NCBI GenBank assembly: GCA_913757435.1
Contig: CAJYDM010000001.1
Coordinates: 1 to 64,000, forward strand
Direction: 5' to 3'
DNA length: 64,000 nt
Source of the DNA: Syntrophomonas sp. DTU019
GTDB lineage: Bacteria; Bacillota; Syntrophomonadia; Syntrophomonadales; Syntrophomonadaceae
How positions within the stretch are numbered: position 1 is the stretch's first letter; each line of letters begins with the position of its first letter. Below, piece after piece: positions 35,438 to 42,820 of this stretch. Under the pieces are notes generated by a model, which saw nothing but the letters and a program-made list of their open reading frames with translations, searched no databases and was not told the origin of the DNA. A program made the translations under genes and the position numbers.

Positions 35438-36553
35438 TTAAGACTCACCTCCAGAATTCTGCCCGGAACCTTGAGCGCCCTGTTGACCGGAGCCTTGCTG
35501 ATCCTGCCCCGAACCCTGGCCGTTTCGCCCGCCGCTCTTCCCGCCGTTTTTCTGTGTGAGCTGCTTCCTTAAATCCTCCAGGTTCTGTATGGCAATTTCA
35601 GCTTTGATCATCACCAACTGTCTCTGTTGCAGCTCCACCGCACGCTTGACATCGTTAAGTGAGTATTCAGTCTTGGTAAAGGTTTCACGGTTCTGGCCTT
35701 CATCCTTCATCTTTAACATTTCCCAATGGGGGATTAAGGTATCGGCATGTTGTTTAGCCGCTTCCCATTGGGATGTGTTGGCCAGGGCAGCGATTGTCAT
35801 GACCTCGTACTTCACCCGGTAATAAGGCGGAGGCAGTTTGGATTTAAGCGCAGAGGCCATATCCCCGTAGTGACGGTAAAGCTCAATAGCCTCCAGAAGG
35901 CTGCTTTGGGCCTTTTTATCACTTATGCTCATGGTCAAGTCTTCCATGGTTTTTTCGAATCGATCTCTTACTTCAGGGGCTAATCCGGCTTTAATAGCTT
36001 CCGGTTCCAGGCTGTTCCACTGTTGATTGATCTTGCGTATACTCTCTTGCTCTTGGGCCCACCCAGCAGTGCCTTGCTGCTGGCCTGGCAGCTGTTGGCC
36101 TTGCTGCTGCTGGCCCTGCTGCTGCTGCCCTTGCTGTTGTTGACTTTGCTGCTGCTGGCCTTGCTGTTGTTGACCTTGCTGCTGCTGGCCTTGCTGCTGT
36201 TGGCCTTGCTGCTGGCCCTGCTGTTGTTGACCTTGCTGCTGCTGGCCTTGCTGCTGGCCCTGCTGTTGCTGGCCCTGCTGTTGCTGGCCCTGCCGCTGTC
36301 CGGATTCAGATCCGCCCTGTTCCTGGGTCGGCATTTCAATAAAGTTGGTCTTGTTGCCTAATGCCATAATCAGAGCATCCGTTTCTTTTACTATATTGGT
36401 GAAACTTTCCGGTTCCTTAGACTCACTCTGTGTGTTCTGACCCTGGCCTTGAGGCTTTTGTTCCGGTTCATTTTTAGAGCATCCGCTCAATGTAGTGAGT
36501 AATACCAACAGCAGGAGCATAACTGTGTTTTTATGACAACGGTATGCCTTCAT
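35438..36553 (-). CDS. Lipoprotein with a long Gln/Gly repeat tract
   Basis: A 371-residue predicted lipoprotein: signal peptide VMLLLLVLLTTLSGC with the lipid-modified Cys near 25, a polar linker, then about 75 residues of (GQQQ/GQQQQ)n at roughly 85-160. A helical domain follows (about 165-330, including IRKINQQWNSLEPEAIKAGL and PPYYRVKYEVMTIAAL), and a Gly/Gln/Ser-rich tail ends it. I do not recognise the helical domain. It would sit on the outer face of the membrane with a flexible, hydrophilic spacer. The repeat DNA is prone to slippage, so the length may vary between strains. Confidence 0.75.
   Translation of the reverse strand: MKAYRCHKNTVMLLLLVLLTTLSGCSKNEPEQKPQGQGQNTQSESKEPESFTNIVKETDALIMALGNKTNFIEMPTQEQGGSESGQRQGQQQQGQQQQGQQQGQQQQGQQQQGQQQGQQQQGQQQQGQQQQGQQQQSQQQQGQQQQGQQQQGQQLPGQQQGTAGWAQEQESIRKINQQWNSLEPEAIKAGLAPEVRDRFEKTMEDLTMSISDKKAQSSLLEAIELYRHYGDMASALKSKLPPPYYRVKYEVMTIAALANTSQWEAAKQHADTLIPHWEMLKMKDEGQNRETFTKTEYSLNDVKRAVELQQRQLVMIKAEIAIQNLEDLRKQLTQKNGGKSGGRNGQGSGQDQQGSGQQGAQGSGQNSGGES
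36070..36300. repeat. Tandem CTG-rich minisatellite coding for Gln/Gly repeats
   Basis: Units of 12 or 15 bases built on CTTGCTGCTGCTGGC and close variants repeat about 15 times inside the lipoprotein gene. All length changes seen are multiples of 3, so the reading frame is kept. Synonymous variation (CTGTTGTTG versus CTGCTGCTG) shows the array is not perfectly fresh. Confidence 0.85.
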
Positions 36554-36661
36554 AAGTTCACCTCATCATAAAGGACTACATAATACATGTGGATACAGAT
36601 TTAGATTATCCAGAACGTGCGCCTATCATTCCCGACCTCAATTGTTGGTCAGGCGCATGCC

Positions 36662-36686
36662 AAAAAAAAAGAGGAAAGTTTCCTCT
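36662..36686 (-). terminator. Terminator after the NERD gene
   Basis: AGAGGAAA and TTTCCTCT (one base between) are followed on the minus strand by a run of T9 (A-run 36662-36670). A second inverted repeat, CCACCGCT...AGCGGTGG (about 36730-36775), lies between it and the gene. Confidence 0.75.
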
Positions 36687-36839
36687 CCTCTGCGGATCAG
36701 GCACGCTGATCCATATCCTTTCGTCAATCCACCGCTGTATTAACCTCATGGGTCAGGCTATTTCATAGCGGTGGACCAAGCTTTTTAAGAGACTACAGCC
36801 CAAGGCTGCTGCTGCAGGCCTTATGTAATACCTGCAACC

Positions 36840-37508
36840 TTAATTGGCTTGTGCCATCTGGTTCATGCTCTCTATCTTGCGACATATCTTTTTGATGGTG
36901 CGGGGATATATTACCAGATTCCCCGTTTTGTACTGTTTGATATAGTCTACCAGTTGATGGCGGCCAAGAATCGGGACTTCTAATTTTTTCTTCTGATTCT
37001 GCCGTAAGGTGATACGATCGCAGGATAGGACGATGATACCCTGGGTGGGTAGATTCTTAACTCCTACTACCTTCATAAGAAATCCGCGCAGTCGGTATTC
37101 ATGTGAATCAACCTGGCCTATCGGATTGGTAATCATTTTTGAATATCCACTCTTCTTGTGAAGAATCCAGTTGTCTTTGCTGTCAATGTCGATAATTCCG
37201 CCCCGTTCACCGCCATAATTCTTGGTTTCAATGTGAAATATACCATTGGGGCCGACAACTACTGTGTCATATTCATTGGTGTGCTCCGGATCAGGACCCA
37301 GTCTGATATTATGATAAACCTTATATCTCGATTTTGGGCTTTCCAGGCTGCCCAAAACTGCGCGAACCTTGTGTTCGCCTCTGTCTCCGCTGGCCATGAT
37401 CTGCTTCTTGATCTGGTTCTTCTTGTCGCGGTAGCGAACCGCATAAAAGAAGTAGATAGCAGCGATCAAGACCACCACGATCGGAGACAAAATTATAAAA
37501 ATATTCAC
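36840..37508 (-). CDS. Membrane-anchored NERD domain protein
   Basis: A 222-residue protein with one N-terminal membrane helix (FIILSPIVVVLIAAIYFFYA) and a NERD (nuclease-related) domain from about 43 (GDRGEHKVRAVL). The nuclease-fold residues are present: Asp in NEYDTVVVGPNGIFHIETKN, with Glu-x-Lys at ETK. The C-terminal part is basic. NERD proteins are inferred nucleases or DNA-processing factors; the role is untested. It is monocistronic with its own terminator. Confidence 0.85.
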   Translation of the reverse strand: MNIFIILSPIVVVLIAAIYFFYAVRYRDKKNQIKKQIMASGDRGEHKVRAVLGSLESPKSRYKVYHNIRLGPDPEHTNEYDTVVVGPNGIFHIETKNYGGERGGIIDIDSKDNWILHKKSGYSKMITNPIGQVDSHEYRLRGFLMKVVGVKNLPTQGIIVLSCDRITLRQNQKKKLEVPILGRHQLVDYIKQYKTGNLVIYPRTIKKICRKIESMNQMAQAN

Positions 37509-37648
37509 TTTTCTCTCCTTTCCTCATTTATTCCTGGAAACTATATCACTATTAATTATATACATATCCTGGCATAATGGCAAATGCTGCTCCCATTAAT
37601 ATCTTGACAATGCTCGATTATATTGTTCAAGGGCTGTAATTAGTTCGG

Positions 37649-37677
37649 TTGAAATATAGGCATAATCAAGGTATAAT
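37649..37677 (+). promoter_or_regulatory. Sigma-A promoter of tRNA-Leu
   Basis: TTGAAA (37649-37654), 17-base spacer, TATAAT (37672-37677). Transcription would start near 37684, about 14 bases before the tRNA. Confidence 0.8.
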
Positions 37678-37697
37678 ACTCAAGTACAATCTAATCG

Positions 37698-37782
37698 GCG
37701 GATGTGGCGGAATTGGCAGACGCACCAGACTTAGGATCTGGCGGGTAACACCGTGGGGGTTCGAGTCCCTTCATCCGCACCA
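37698..37782 (+). tRNA. tRNA-Leu (anticodon TAG)
   Basis: An 85-base class II tRNA. The acceptor stem GCGGATG pairs with CATCCGC, the anticodon stem CCAGA/TCTGG encloses CTTAGGA (anticodon TAG, reading CUN codons), a long variable arm follows (GCGGGTAACACCGT), the T loop is GGTTCGAGTCC, and CCA is encoded. Confidence 0.96.
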
Positions 37783-37791
37783 TGCAAGACA

Positions 37792-37816
37792 AAAAGGAGG
37801 AAACCCTCCTTTTCCT
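37792..37816 (+). terminator. Terminator after tRNA-Leu
   Basis: AAAAGGAGG pairs exactly with CCTCCTTTT across a 4-base loop, ten bases after the tRNA; T4 follows. Confidence 0.75.
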
Positions 37817-37953
37817 GCATTATTAGGGACAATGGCCGCAACCCCGGTTTTGTCCCACCCCTCTAATAATCTTCTTCTTAGATATGTGCAGGTGGTTATG
37901 AGAAGAAATTACACTTCAAAAATCATGCTATATTGCACTGTATACACTGTACA

Positions 37954-37982
37954 TTGACGCTGAAATGCCGCTATGCTAAGAT
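37954..37982 (+). promoter_or_regulatory. Sigma-A promoter of the met operon
   Basis: TTGACG (37954-37959), 17-base spacer, TAAGAT (37977-37982), about 30 bases ahead of the SAM riboswitch. Confidence 0.65.
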
Positions 37983-38010
37983 TAATTGAGTCAAAATCAA
38001 TTGAATAATA

Positions 38011-38117
38011 TCTTATCCAGAGCGGCCGAGGGACAGGCCCAATGACGCCCGGCAACCAGCCAAGATTTATGGCAATGGTGCTAACTCCTGCAGATTAAGT
38101 GTCTGGCAGATAAGCGT
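38011..38117 (+). promoter_or_regulatory. SAM-I (S-box) riboswitch
   Basis: P1 is formed by CTTATC and GATAAG. Inside are the conserved S-box blocks: CCAGAGCGGCCGAGGGA, GCCCAATGACGCCCGGCAACC, and GGTGCTAACTCCTGCAG. SAM binding stabilises the aptamer and favours the downstream terminator, so metNIQ is expressed when SAM or methionine is low. Confidence 0.95.
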
Positions 38118-38132
38118 GAGAACAGCCATCTT

Positions 38133-38166
38133 ACCTCTTTGCATTGGACAAAGAGGTCTTTGTTTG
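38133..38166 (+). terminator. Riboswitch expression-platform terminator
   Basis: ACCTCTTTG pairs exactly with CAAAGAGGT across 7 bases, followed by the T-rich CTTTGTTTG, just before the metN ribosome binding site (GAGGAGG). Confidence 0.85.
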
Positions 38167-38182
38167 TTGAGGAGGATTCTTT

Positions 38183-39205
38183 TTGATCGAAATCAAGCAC
38201 CTAACCAAGATATATCATACTGCTAACCAAGATATACTGGCTTTAGATGATGTCAGTTTATCTGTTAACCGGGGGGAAATTTTCGGTATTATCGGCCTCA
38301 GCGGAGCCGGCAAAAGCACCTTGATCAGGTGCATAAATATGCTGGAAAAACCCAGCCAGGGTTCCATCATAGTCGATGGTCAGGATGTCACCGCTTTAAA
38401 ACAGCGGGAACTACGGGCAGCCCGGCAAAAGATTGGCATCATATTTCAGCAGTTTAATCTGCTCTCCTCCCGAACGGTATTCGACAACATCATGTTCCCC
38501 CTGGAGATAGCGGCTGTTCCCGGCAAAGAGGCTCGTGATAGGGTTAATCAACTCTTGGAGATGGTGGGCCTGACCGATAAGGCCCGGGTTTATCCGGAAC
38601 AGCTCAGCGGTGGCCAGAAACAGCGGGTCGGCATTGCCCGGGCTCTGGCCAATGATCCCAAAGTCCTTTTATCCGATGAAGCTACCTCAGCTCTGGACCC
38701 GGAAACCACTCGCTCCATTTTGAAACTGCTCAAAGACATTAATAGGCAGCTCAATCTCACCATCCTGCTCATCACTCATGATATGAACGTCATTAAGCAG
38801 ATTTGCGATCGGGTAGCCGTGATTAATAACTCCAAGATAGAAGAAGTAGGCGATGTATTATCGATTTTTACCAATCCGCAGACTCCAACCTCGCAGAGCT
38901 TTATCAAGGCCATTATAAACAAAGGCGACTCCGAAGAATATATGCAGGACTTATTGAAAGAGCACCGCGGCAAATTCTCCAAACTGATCAGGGTATCGTT
39001 CATCGGCGCTTCAGCAGGTGATCCCATTATCTCCTCGATGATAAAAAAGTTCGATGTGGACGCCAATATTCTGCACGGAAATATCGATCGGGTTAAGGAT
39101 GTGCCTTTTGGCCACTTGACTTTGGAGTTGATCGGATCTCAACAAGGAATTATTGAATCCATGGAGTATCTCAAAAATAGTGGCTTGGATATTGAGGTGA
39201 TATAA
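38183..39205 (+). CDS. metN: Methionine ABC transporter ATPase MetN
   Basis: A 340-residue ABC ATPase: Walker [10 protein letters not shown] (about 38-46), signature [15 protein letters not shown], Walker [13 protein letters not shown], switch His in [11 protein letters not shown]. The C-terminal 95 residues are a NIL domain, the methionine-sensing domain of MetN. It starts at TTG 38183 after GAGGAGG. With MetI and MetQ it imports methionine. It is the first gene under the SAM riboswitch. Confidence 0.95.
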   Translation: MIEIKHLTKIYHTANQDILALDDVSLSVNRGEIFGIIGLSGAGKSTLIRCINMLEKPSQGSIIVDGQDVTALKQRELRAARQKIGIIFQQFNLLSSRTVFDNIMFPLEIAAVPGKEARDRVNQLLEMVGLTDKARVYPEQLSGGQKQRVGIARALANDPKVLLSDEATSALDPETTRSILKLLKDINRQLNLTILLITHDMNVIKQICDRVAVINNSKIEEVGDVLSIFTNPQTPTSQSFIKAIINKGDSEEYMQDLLKEHRGKFSKLIRVSFIGASAGDPIISSMIKKFDVDANILHGNIDRVKDVPFGHLTLELIGSQQGIIESMEYLKNSGLDIEVI

Positions 39206-39907
39206 ATGATTATATTAGCGAATACGGTATTGAACTCTTTTTGGGTAGAAAACTCCTGGATTATGGAAGAACTGCTCACCGCCACCTGGGAAACCCTATA
39301 TATGGTATTTATTTCTACGGCCTTAAGCTACCTGTTCGGCCTGCCCCTGGGGGTTATTCTGGTGACCACAGAAGCGGGGCATGTGCTGGAGAATAAATGG
39401 GTCAACCGGGTCCTGGGCGTGATCGTCAATGCCACCCGTTCCATACCCTTTATCATTTTCTTGATCCTGGTAATTCCTCTTACCCGCTTGATAGTAGGAA
39501 CTCCCATCGGCACGGTGGCATCGATGGTGCCTTTGACCTTAGCGGCCATACCTTTTGTAGCCCGGATGGTAGAGACTTCTCTGAAGGAGATTCATTGGGG
39601 ATTGATAGAAGCAGCAGTATCCATGGGGGCCAATGCCTGGCAGGTCATCACCAAGGTGTTGCTCCCCGAAGCCACGCCCTCGATTATCCTGGGAGTGGCT
39701 ATCACCACCATTAGCCTGGTAGGTTATTCGGCAATGGCTGGTATAGTGGGAGGAGGTGGATTGGGAACTCTGGCCTATTACCAAGGCTATCAGCGTTATG
39801 AGAGTTTAGTAATGTGGGCTACGGTTATAGTGCTTATTCTATTTGTTCAGTGTATTCAAATCCTGGGTGACAAAATGGCAGCCAAAACGATTAACAAGAG
39901 GAGGTAA
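39206..39907 (+). CDS. metI: Methionine ABC transporter permease MetI
   Basis: A 233-residue inner-membrane permease with about five helices and an EAA loop (HWGLIEAAVSMGANAWQVI). NATRSIPFIIFLILVIPLTR and YSAMAGIVGGGGLGTLAYYQGYQR are characteristic of MetI. Its ATG follows the metN stop without a gap, so the two are translationally coupled. Confidence 0.95.
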   Translation: MIILANTVLNSFWVENSWIMEELLTATWETLYMVFISTALSYLFGLPLGVILVTTEAGHVLENKWVNRVLGVIVNATRSIPFIIFLILVIPLTRLIVGTPIGTVASMVPLTLAAIPFVARMVETSLKEIHWGLIEAAVSMGANAWQVITKVLLPEATPSIILGVAITTISLVGYSAMAGIVGGGGLGTLAYYQGYQRYESLVMWATVIVLILFVQCIQILGDKMAAKTINKRR

Positions 39908-39916
39908 ACAGACCGT

Positions 39917-40744
39917 ATGAAAAGAATACTTATACTGGCAGTCTGCCTTACATTGCTGCTTTCCAGCGTAGTGGGATGCAGCCAGCAGCCTGCGGCTGAA
40001 GGTGACAAAAACGCAGCTCCGCAAATGACCAAATTGGTGGTGGGGGCAACCGCCAAACCTCACGCTGAAATTTTGGAAGTGGTCAAACCCTTGCTGGCCA
40101 AAGAGAATGTTGACCTGGAAATTAAGGTGTTTACTGATTATGTATTGCTCAATCCGTCCCTTAAAGACGGACAAATCGATGCCAACTTCTTTCAGCATAT
40201 CCCCTATTTAGATGATTACAATGCTAAAAACAAAGCTGATCTGGTCTGGACCGTTAAAGTACATAATGAACCCATGGGGGTATACTCCAAGAGGATTAAA
40301 AGCCTGGATGAACTGCCCGATGGCGCCAAGGTGGGTATCCCTAACGATGCTACCAATGGCGGCCGGGCCTTGATGGTCCTCGACCAGGCCAAAGTCATAA
40401 AGCTTAAAGAAGGGGTCGGGGTTACCGCAACTGAGAAGGACATAGTAGAAAATCCTAAAAATATCGAAATAACCCAGATGGATGCGGCTATGTTGCCCAG
40501 AACCCTGGAAGACGCCAGTATCTGCGTCATCAATAGCAACTATGCCCTGGAGGCCAAGCTGAATCCAACCACCGACGCCATTTTCTCCGAGCCTAAGGAT
40601 TCACCTTTTGCCAATGTACTGGCGGTAAGACCAGCCGATAAGGATAAAGAAGCTATCGTTAAACTGGGTAAAGCCCTGCAGTCCCCGGAAGTGAAGAAGT
40701 TCCTGGAGGACAACTACGCAGGCAGTTGTGTACCTTCATTTTAG
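39917..40744 (+). CDS. metQ: Methionine-binding lipoprotein MetQ
   Basis: A 275-residue NlpA/MetQ-family lipoprotein. The signal peptide ends in a lipobox (SSVVGC, Cys near 22). Family segments VVGATAKPHAEIL, GQIDANFFQHIPYLDDYN and VGIPNDATNGGRAL are present, as is the C-terminal SCVPSF-type end. It captures methionine outside the membrane for MetNI. AAGAGGAGG precedes the ATG, ten bases after metI. Confidence 0.95.
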   Translation: MKRILILAVCLTLLLSSVVGCSQQPAAEGDKNAAPQMTKLVVGATAKPHAEILEVVKPLLAKENVDLEIKVFTDYVLLNPSLKDGQIDANFFQHIPYLDDYNAKNKADLVWTVKVHNEPMGVYSKRIKSLDELPDGAKVGIPNDATNGGRALMVLDQAKVIKLKEGVGVTATEKDIVENPKNIEITQMDAAMLPRTLEDASICVINSNYALEAKLNPTTDAIFSEPKDSPFANVLAVRPADKDKEAIVKLGKALQSPEVKKFLEDNYAGSCVPSF

Positions 40745-40773
40745 GCTTGATCGAAAAGCTCATAAATAACAAA

Positions 40774-40808
40774 ACTGCCGGACTAATAAAAGCCGGCAGT
40801 ATTTTTTA
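40774..40808 (+). terminator. Terminator of metNIQ
   Basis: ACTGCCGG pairs with CCGGCAGT, followed by ATTTTTTAT. Confidence 0.9.
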
Positions 40809-40838
40809 TCTATGCAGCATAGGCCGCTGTGCCATTGT

Positions 40839-40886
40839 TGTATCATATGCGTGTCAAGCGGCTCATGTTGAGACAGCTATGATACA
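40839..40886 (+). promoter_or_regulatory. Inverted repeat, candidate sigma-54 enhancer site
   Basis: TGTATCATA at 40839-40847 and its exact complement TATGATACA at 40878-40886 lie about 110-160 bases upstream of a consensus sigma-54 promoter, the usual distance for an enhancer-binding-protein site. A hairpin is an alternative reading. Confidence 0.45.
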
Positions 40887-40995
40887 CACCTTAAACCTCT
40901 CGCTTTTCTCCCCCAATATTATTCCTTTTAAAAGAATGCCGTTCTTTCGCACTATAGCATATGTGCTAACATTTTTTTCACAAGCAATACTGAAG

Positions 40996-41011
40996 TGGCA
41001 CGCATATTGCT
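40996..41011 (+). promoter_or_regulatory. Sigma-54 promoter, full consensus
   Basis: TGGCACGCATATTGCT matches TGGCACG-N4-TTGCT at every conserved position. Predicted start is near 41022, leaving an untranslated leader of about 90 bases before the next gene. Confidence 0.82.
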
Positions 41012-41110
41012 AATTTGATATGCAAGCAGGCCACACGACACGGAAGAAAACGCAGTTGCTACTATTGTTGGAACAAAGTGAACATCCAGTCAGGAAAGAG
41101 GTGTTGGTCG

Positions 41111-41698
41111 ATGAAAGCAACGAGTACCCAGTCCGGGGCAGCAGTCCTTAAAACGTATCCTGACAAAGTCGGTACCGGCAGGGAGCCAGTCACCAATAAG
41201 AAGGCTTTCGGCACCTTAATCAAAATTGAACAATGTCCACGAAATGTCAGCCATGTTTATGCTCTAGGTGTGAGACTGCAGAACTACATTGTAGACCGCT
41301 ATCTGGAATTGGCAGCCACGCAACAGTGCATGGGAGCGAGTTGTGAAGCTCTGGCGGGTCAGCGGCTCGAGAGCAAAAAGCAGATCGAATCCATGGCCAA
41401 TCACCACCTCAATCAGTTGTTGACTTACTTTTACGATAACGGCGGACCAGTAATAGAGGACCCCGTATCAGAACAGGAAGCCCGTTTGATATTGCCCTTT
41501 TTCAGCCGTATAATGACCAATTTTGAAAAGCACCTTCATTCCATATTGATAAAAGCGGTAGCACAAAAGATTTCTTCCGACCAGTTACAAGCTTCTATTA
41601 ACGGTATGTTGGTTTCAACTTACAGCGCTATCAGCGACCTTTATCAAAACCAGGATATGCAAAGCGCTTTTATGGATTTGTCAGAATTAAGCAGATAA
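41111..41698 (+). CDS. Unrecognised protein behind a sigma-54 promoter
   Basis: A 195-residue soluble, mostly helical protein with no signal peptide or membrane segment and no domain I recognise. It has a Lys/Thr-rich head, a segment HVYALGVRLQNYIVDRYLEL, two Cys in QQCMGASCEAL, and a helical C-terminal half (ILPFFSRIMTNFEKHLHSIL ... ISDLYQNQDMQSAFMDLSEL). ATG 41111 is chosen because AGGAAAGAGG precedes it; an upstream extension to 41015 would begin inside the promoter leader. A full-consensus sigma-54 promoter implies tight, activator-dependent control. A small membrane protein gene follows. Confidence 0.65.
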   Translation: MKATSTQSGAAVLKTYPDKVGTGREPVTNKKAFGTLIKIEQCPRNVSHVYALGVRLQNYIVDRYLELAATQQCMGASCEALAGQRLESKKQIESMANHHLNQLLTYFYDNGGPVIEDPVSEQEARLILPFFSRIMTNFEKHLHSILIKAVAQKISSDQLQASINGMLVSTYSAISDLYQNQDMQSAFMDLSELSR

Positions 41699-41761
41699 TC
41701 ACACTAACAGTAATTGGAGCGGAGGTTTTTATCTCCCTACAGAGAAAGCGAGGGATTAGAT

Positions 41762-42007
41762 ATGTTAACCAAGAAAGAAGTAATCATGAGATATATTGCC
41801 TGCGTCATCTTGTTCTTCCTTTCCGGTAGTGAAATTGTCACTGGATGGGCAGGCACTATGTGCGGAGTGCTTGGTACCATTGAATTGGCTACGGCTTTGT
41901 TGCATTATTCGCCACTGATTGAAGCCTTTACCATGCTGCGTCCGGCTAAAACCAAGCAAATCACCTTTACCGCAGATCTGAGTGTACCAGTACATCGGGT
42001 ACCATAA
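41762..42007 (+). CDS. Small membrane protein, possibly DUF2892-like
   Basis: An 81-residue protein with a hydrophobic core of two likely helices (MRYIACVILFFLSGSEIV and TMCGVLGTIELATALLHYSP) and a polar tail. The size and the two-helix pattern recall DUF2892 (YgaP-type) proteins, but the usual CP motif is missing, so the link is weak. ATG 41762 has GCGAGGG upstream. It lies 63 bases after the sigma-54 gene on the same strand and before a terminator, so probably the second gene of that transcript. Confidence 0.5.
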   Translation: MLTKKEVIMRYIACVILFFLSGSEIVTGWAGTMCGVLGTIELATALLHYSPLIEAFTMLRPAKTKQITFTADLSVPVHRVP

Positions 42008-42036
42008 CTATCACAACCCTCTCTATGCTATAGCAT

Positions 42037-42072
42037 CCAAAACGGGCGGCTCCCCTCAGCCGTCCGTTTTGG
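42037..42072 (+). terminator. Hairpin after the small membrane protein gene
   Basis: CCAAAACGG-CGGCT pairs with AGCCG-CCGTTTTGG across CCCCTC (one mismatch). T-richness is within the stem only, so efficiency is uncertain. Confidence 0.6.
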
Positions 42073-42593
42073 CGCGGATATGCATCGGCCGTTCCCTTAG
42101 CTCCTTCAATAAAATCCTTCAATAAAATCATAGTTATTCCTACAGACGCTACAGTTTCGACTCCCTTATGCGGTATATGCAGCCCGGGCGAAATAGAAAG
42201 ACCAGCAATTGCATTTGACTGCCTGCTGGCCTTCCTATTTTGTGTAGTTGTACAAGAGAGGTAATCCTCCTTTGTTTTGTCACCCTGGCCCCAGGCTTAG
42301 CATTGCCTGTCAACCAATGCGCCTGCTTCTGATTGCTAACAGTGCTCTTGACAGCAATGTCAGTCAAGCTTCCTGTTCACCTCTATGAGGTTTGCCCGAT
42401 ACTCCTGCACCTTTAAGGAATCTACCAGAATCAACCGGATGCACCTCGCCTACATTGCAGTCATCTATCGGCACTTGCCTTTCCACGAACTACATTGTAA
42501 CCTTCGGTGAGGAGAACTCTCTGGGCCTAATTTCACAATGCTCTCAGAACCTCCAGGGCGTTCCCAGGCTACAACTTCCTGGTGCTTTTATAA
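42073..42593. other. Gene-poor stretch before the mobile element
   Basis: About 520 bases with no supported gene. It contains a short direct repeat (CCTTCAATAAAAT at about 42105-42130) and an imperfect hairpin (CCAGCA...TGCTGG, about 42204-42232). Short open frames on both strands lack ribosome binding sites. Confidence 0.45.
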
Positions 42594-42694
42594 TAAAGCA
42601 GCCAACTACACCAAGTCAATAAAATCGGGCTGTTGTGAATGCTTTCTTTTTCTTAATCCACCGGCCGGGGTTTTTGCCATTCTATTAGTAACTC
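42594..42694. repeat. 101-bp direct repeat, left copy (target duplication)
   Basis: Identical base for base to 46159-46259. It begins TAAAGCAGCC and ends TTAGTAACTC. This copy carries a duplicate of the last 42 bases of the holin-like gene found beside the right copy, showing that the duplication arose on insertion of the element between them. Confidence 0.9.
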
Positions 42695-42820
42695 GGGTCT
42701 TTGACAGTTGAATAGTAGAAAAAGGTTAGAGAAGCCCGAAAAGGGCTAATTTTTTTGTCAATTGTTACACTTTTGTGTTGAGTACTTTTGAGTAATGTGT
42801 CATAATATAGGGGATGGGAG

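Noticed and set aside
36070-36300. CRISPR-like array
   Set aside because: Repeats are directly adjacent 12-15 bp units without unique spacers and encode an in-frame Gln/Gly tract.
36023-36361. Plus-strand poly-Leu frame opposite the lipoprotein
   Set aside because: It is the antisense reading of the CTG-rich repeat; no ribosome binding site and no gene-like composition.
42149-42367. Minus-strand 72-codon frame before the IS element
   Set aside because: It contains a hairpin, lacks a ribosome binding site and has no recognisable similarity.
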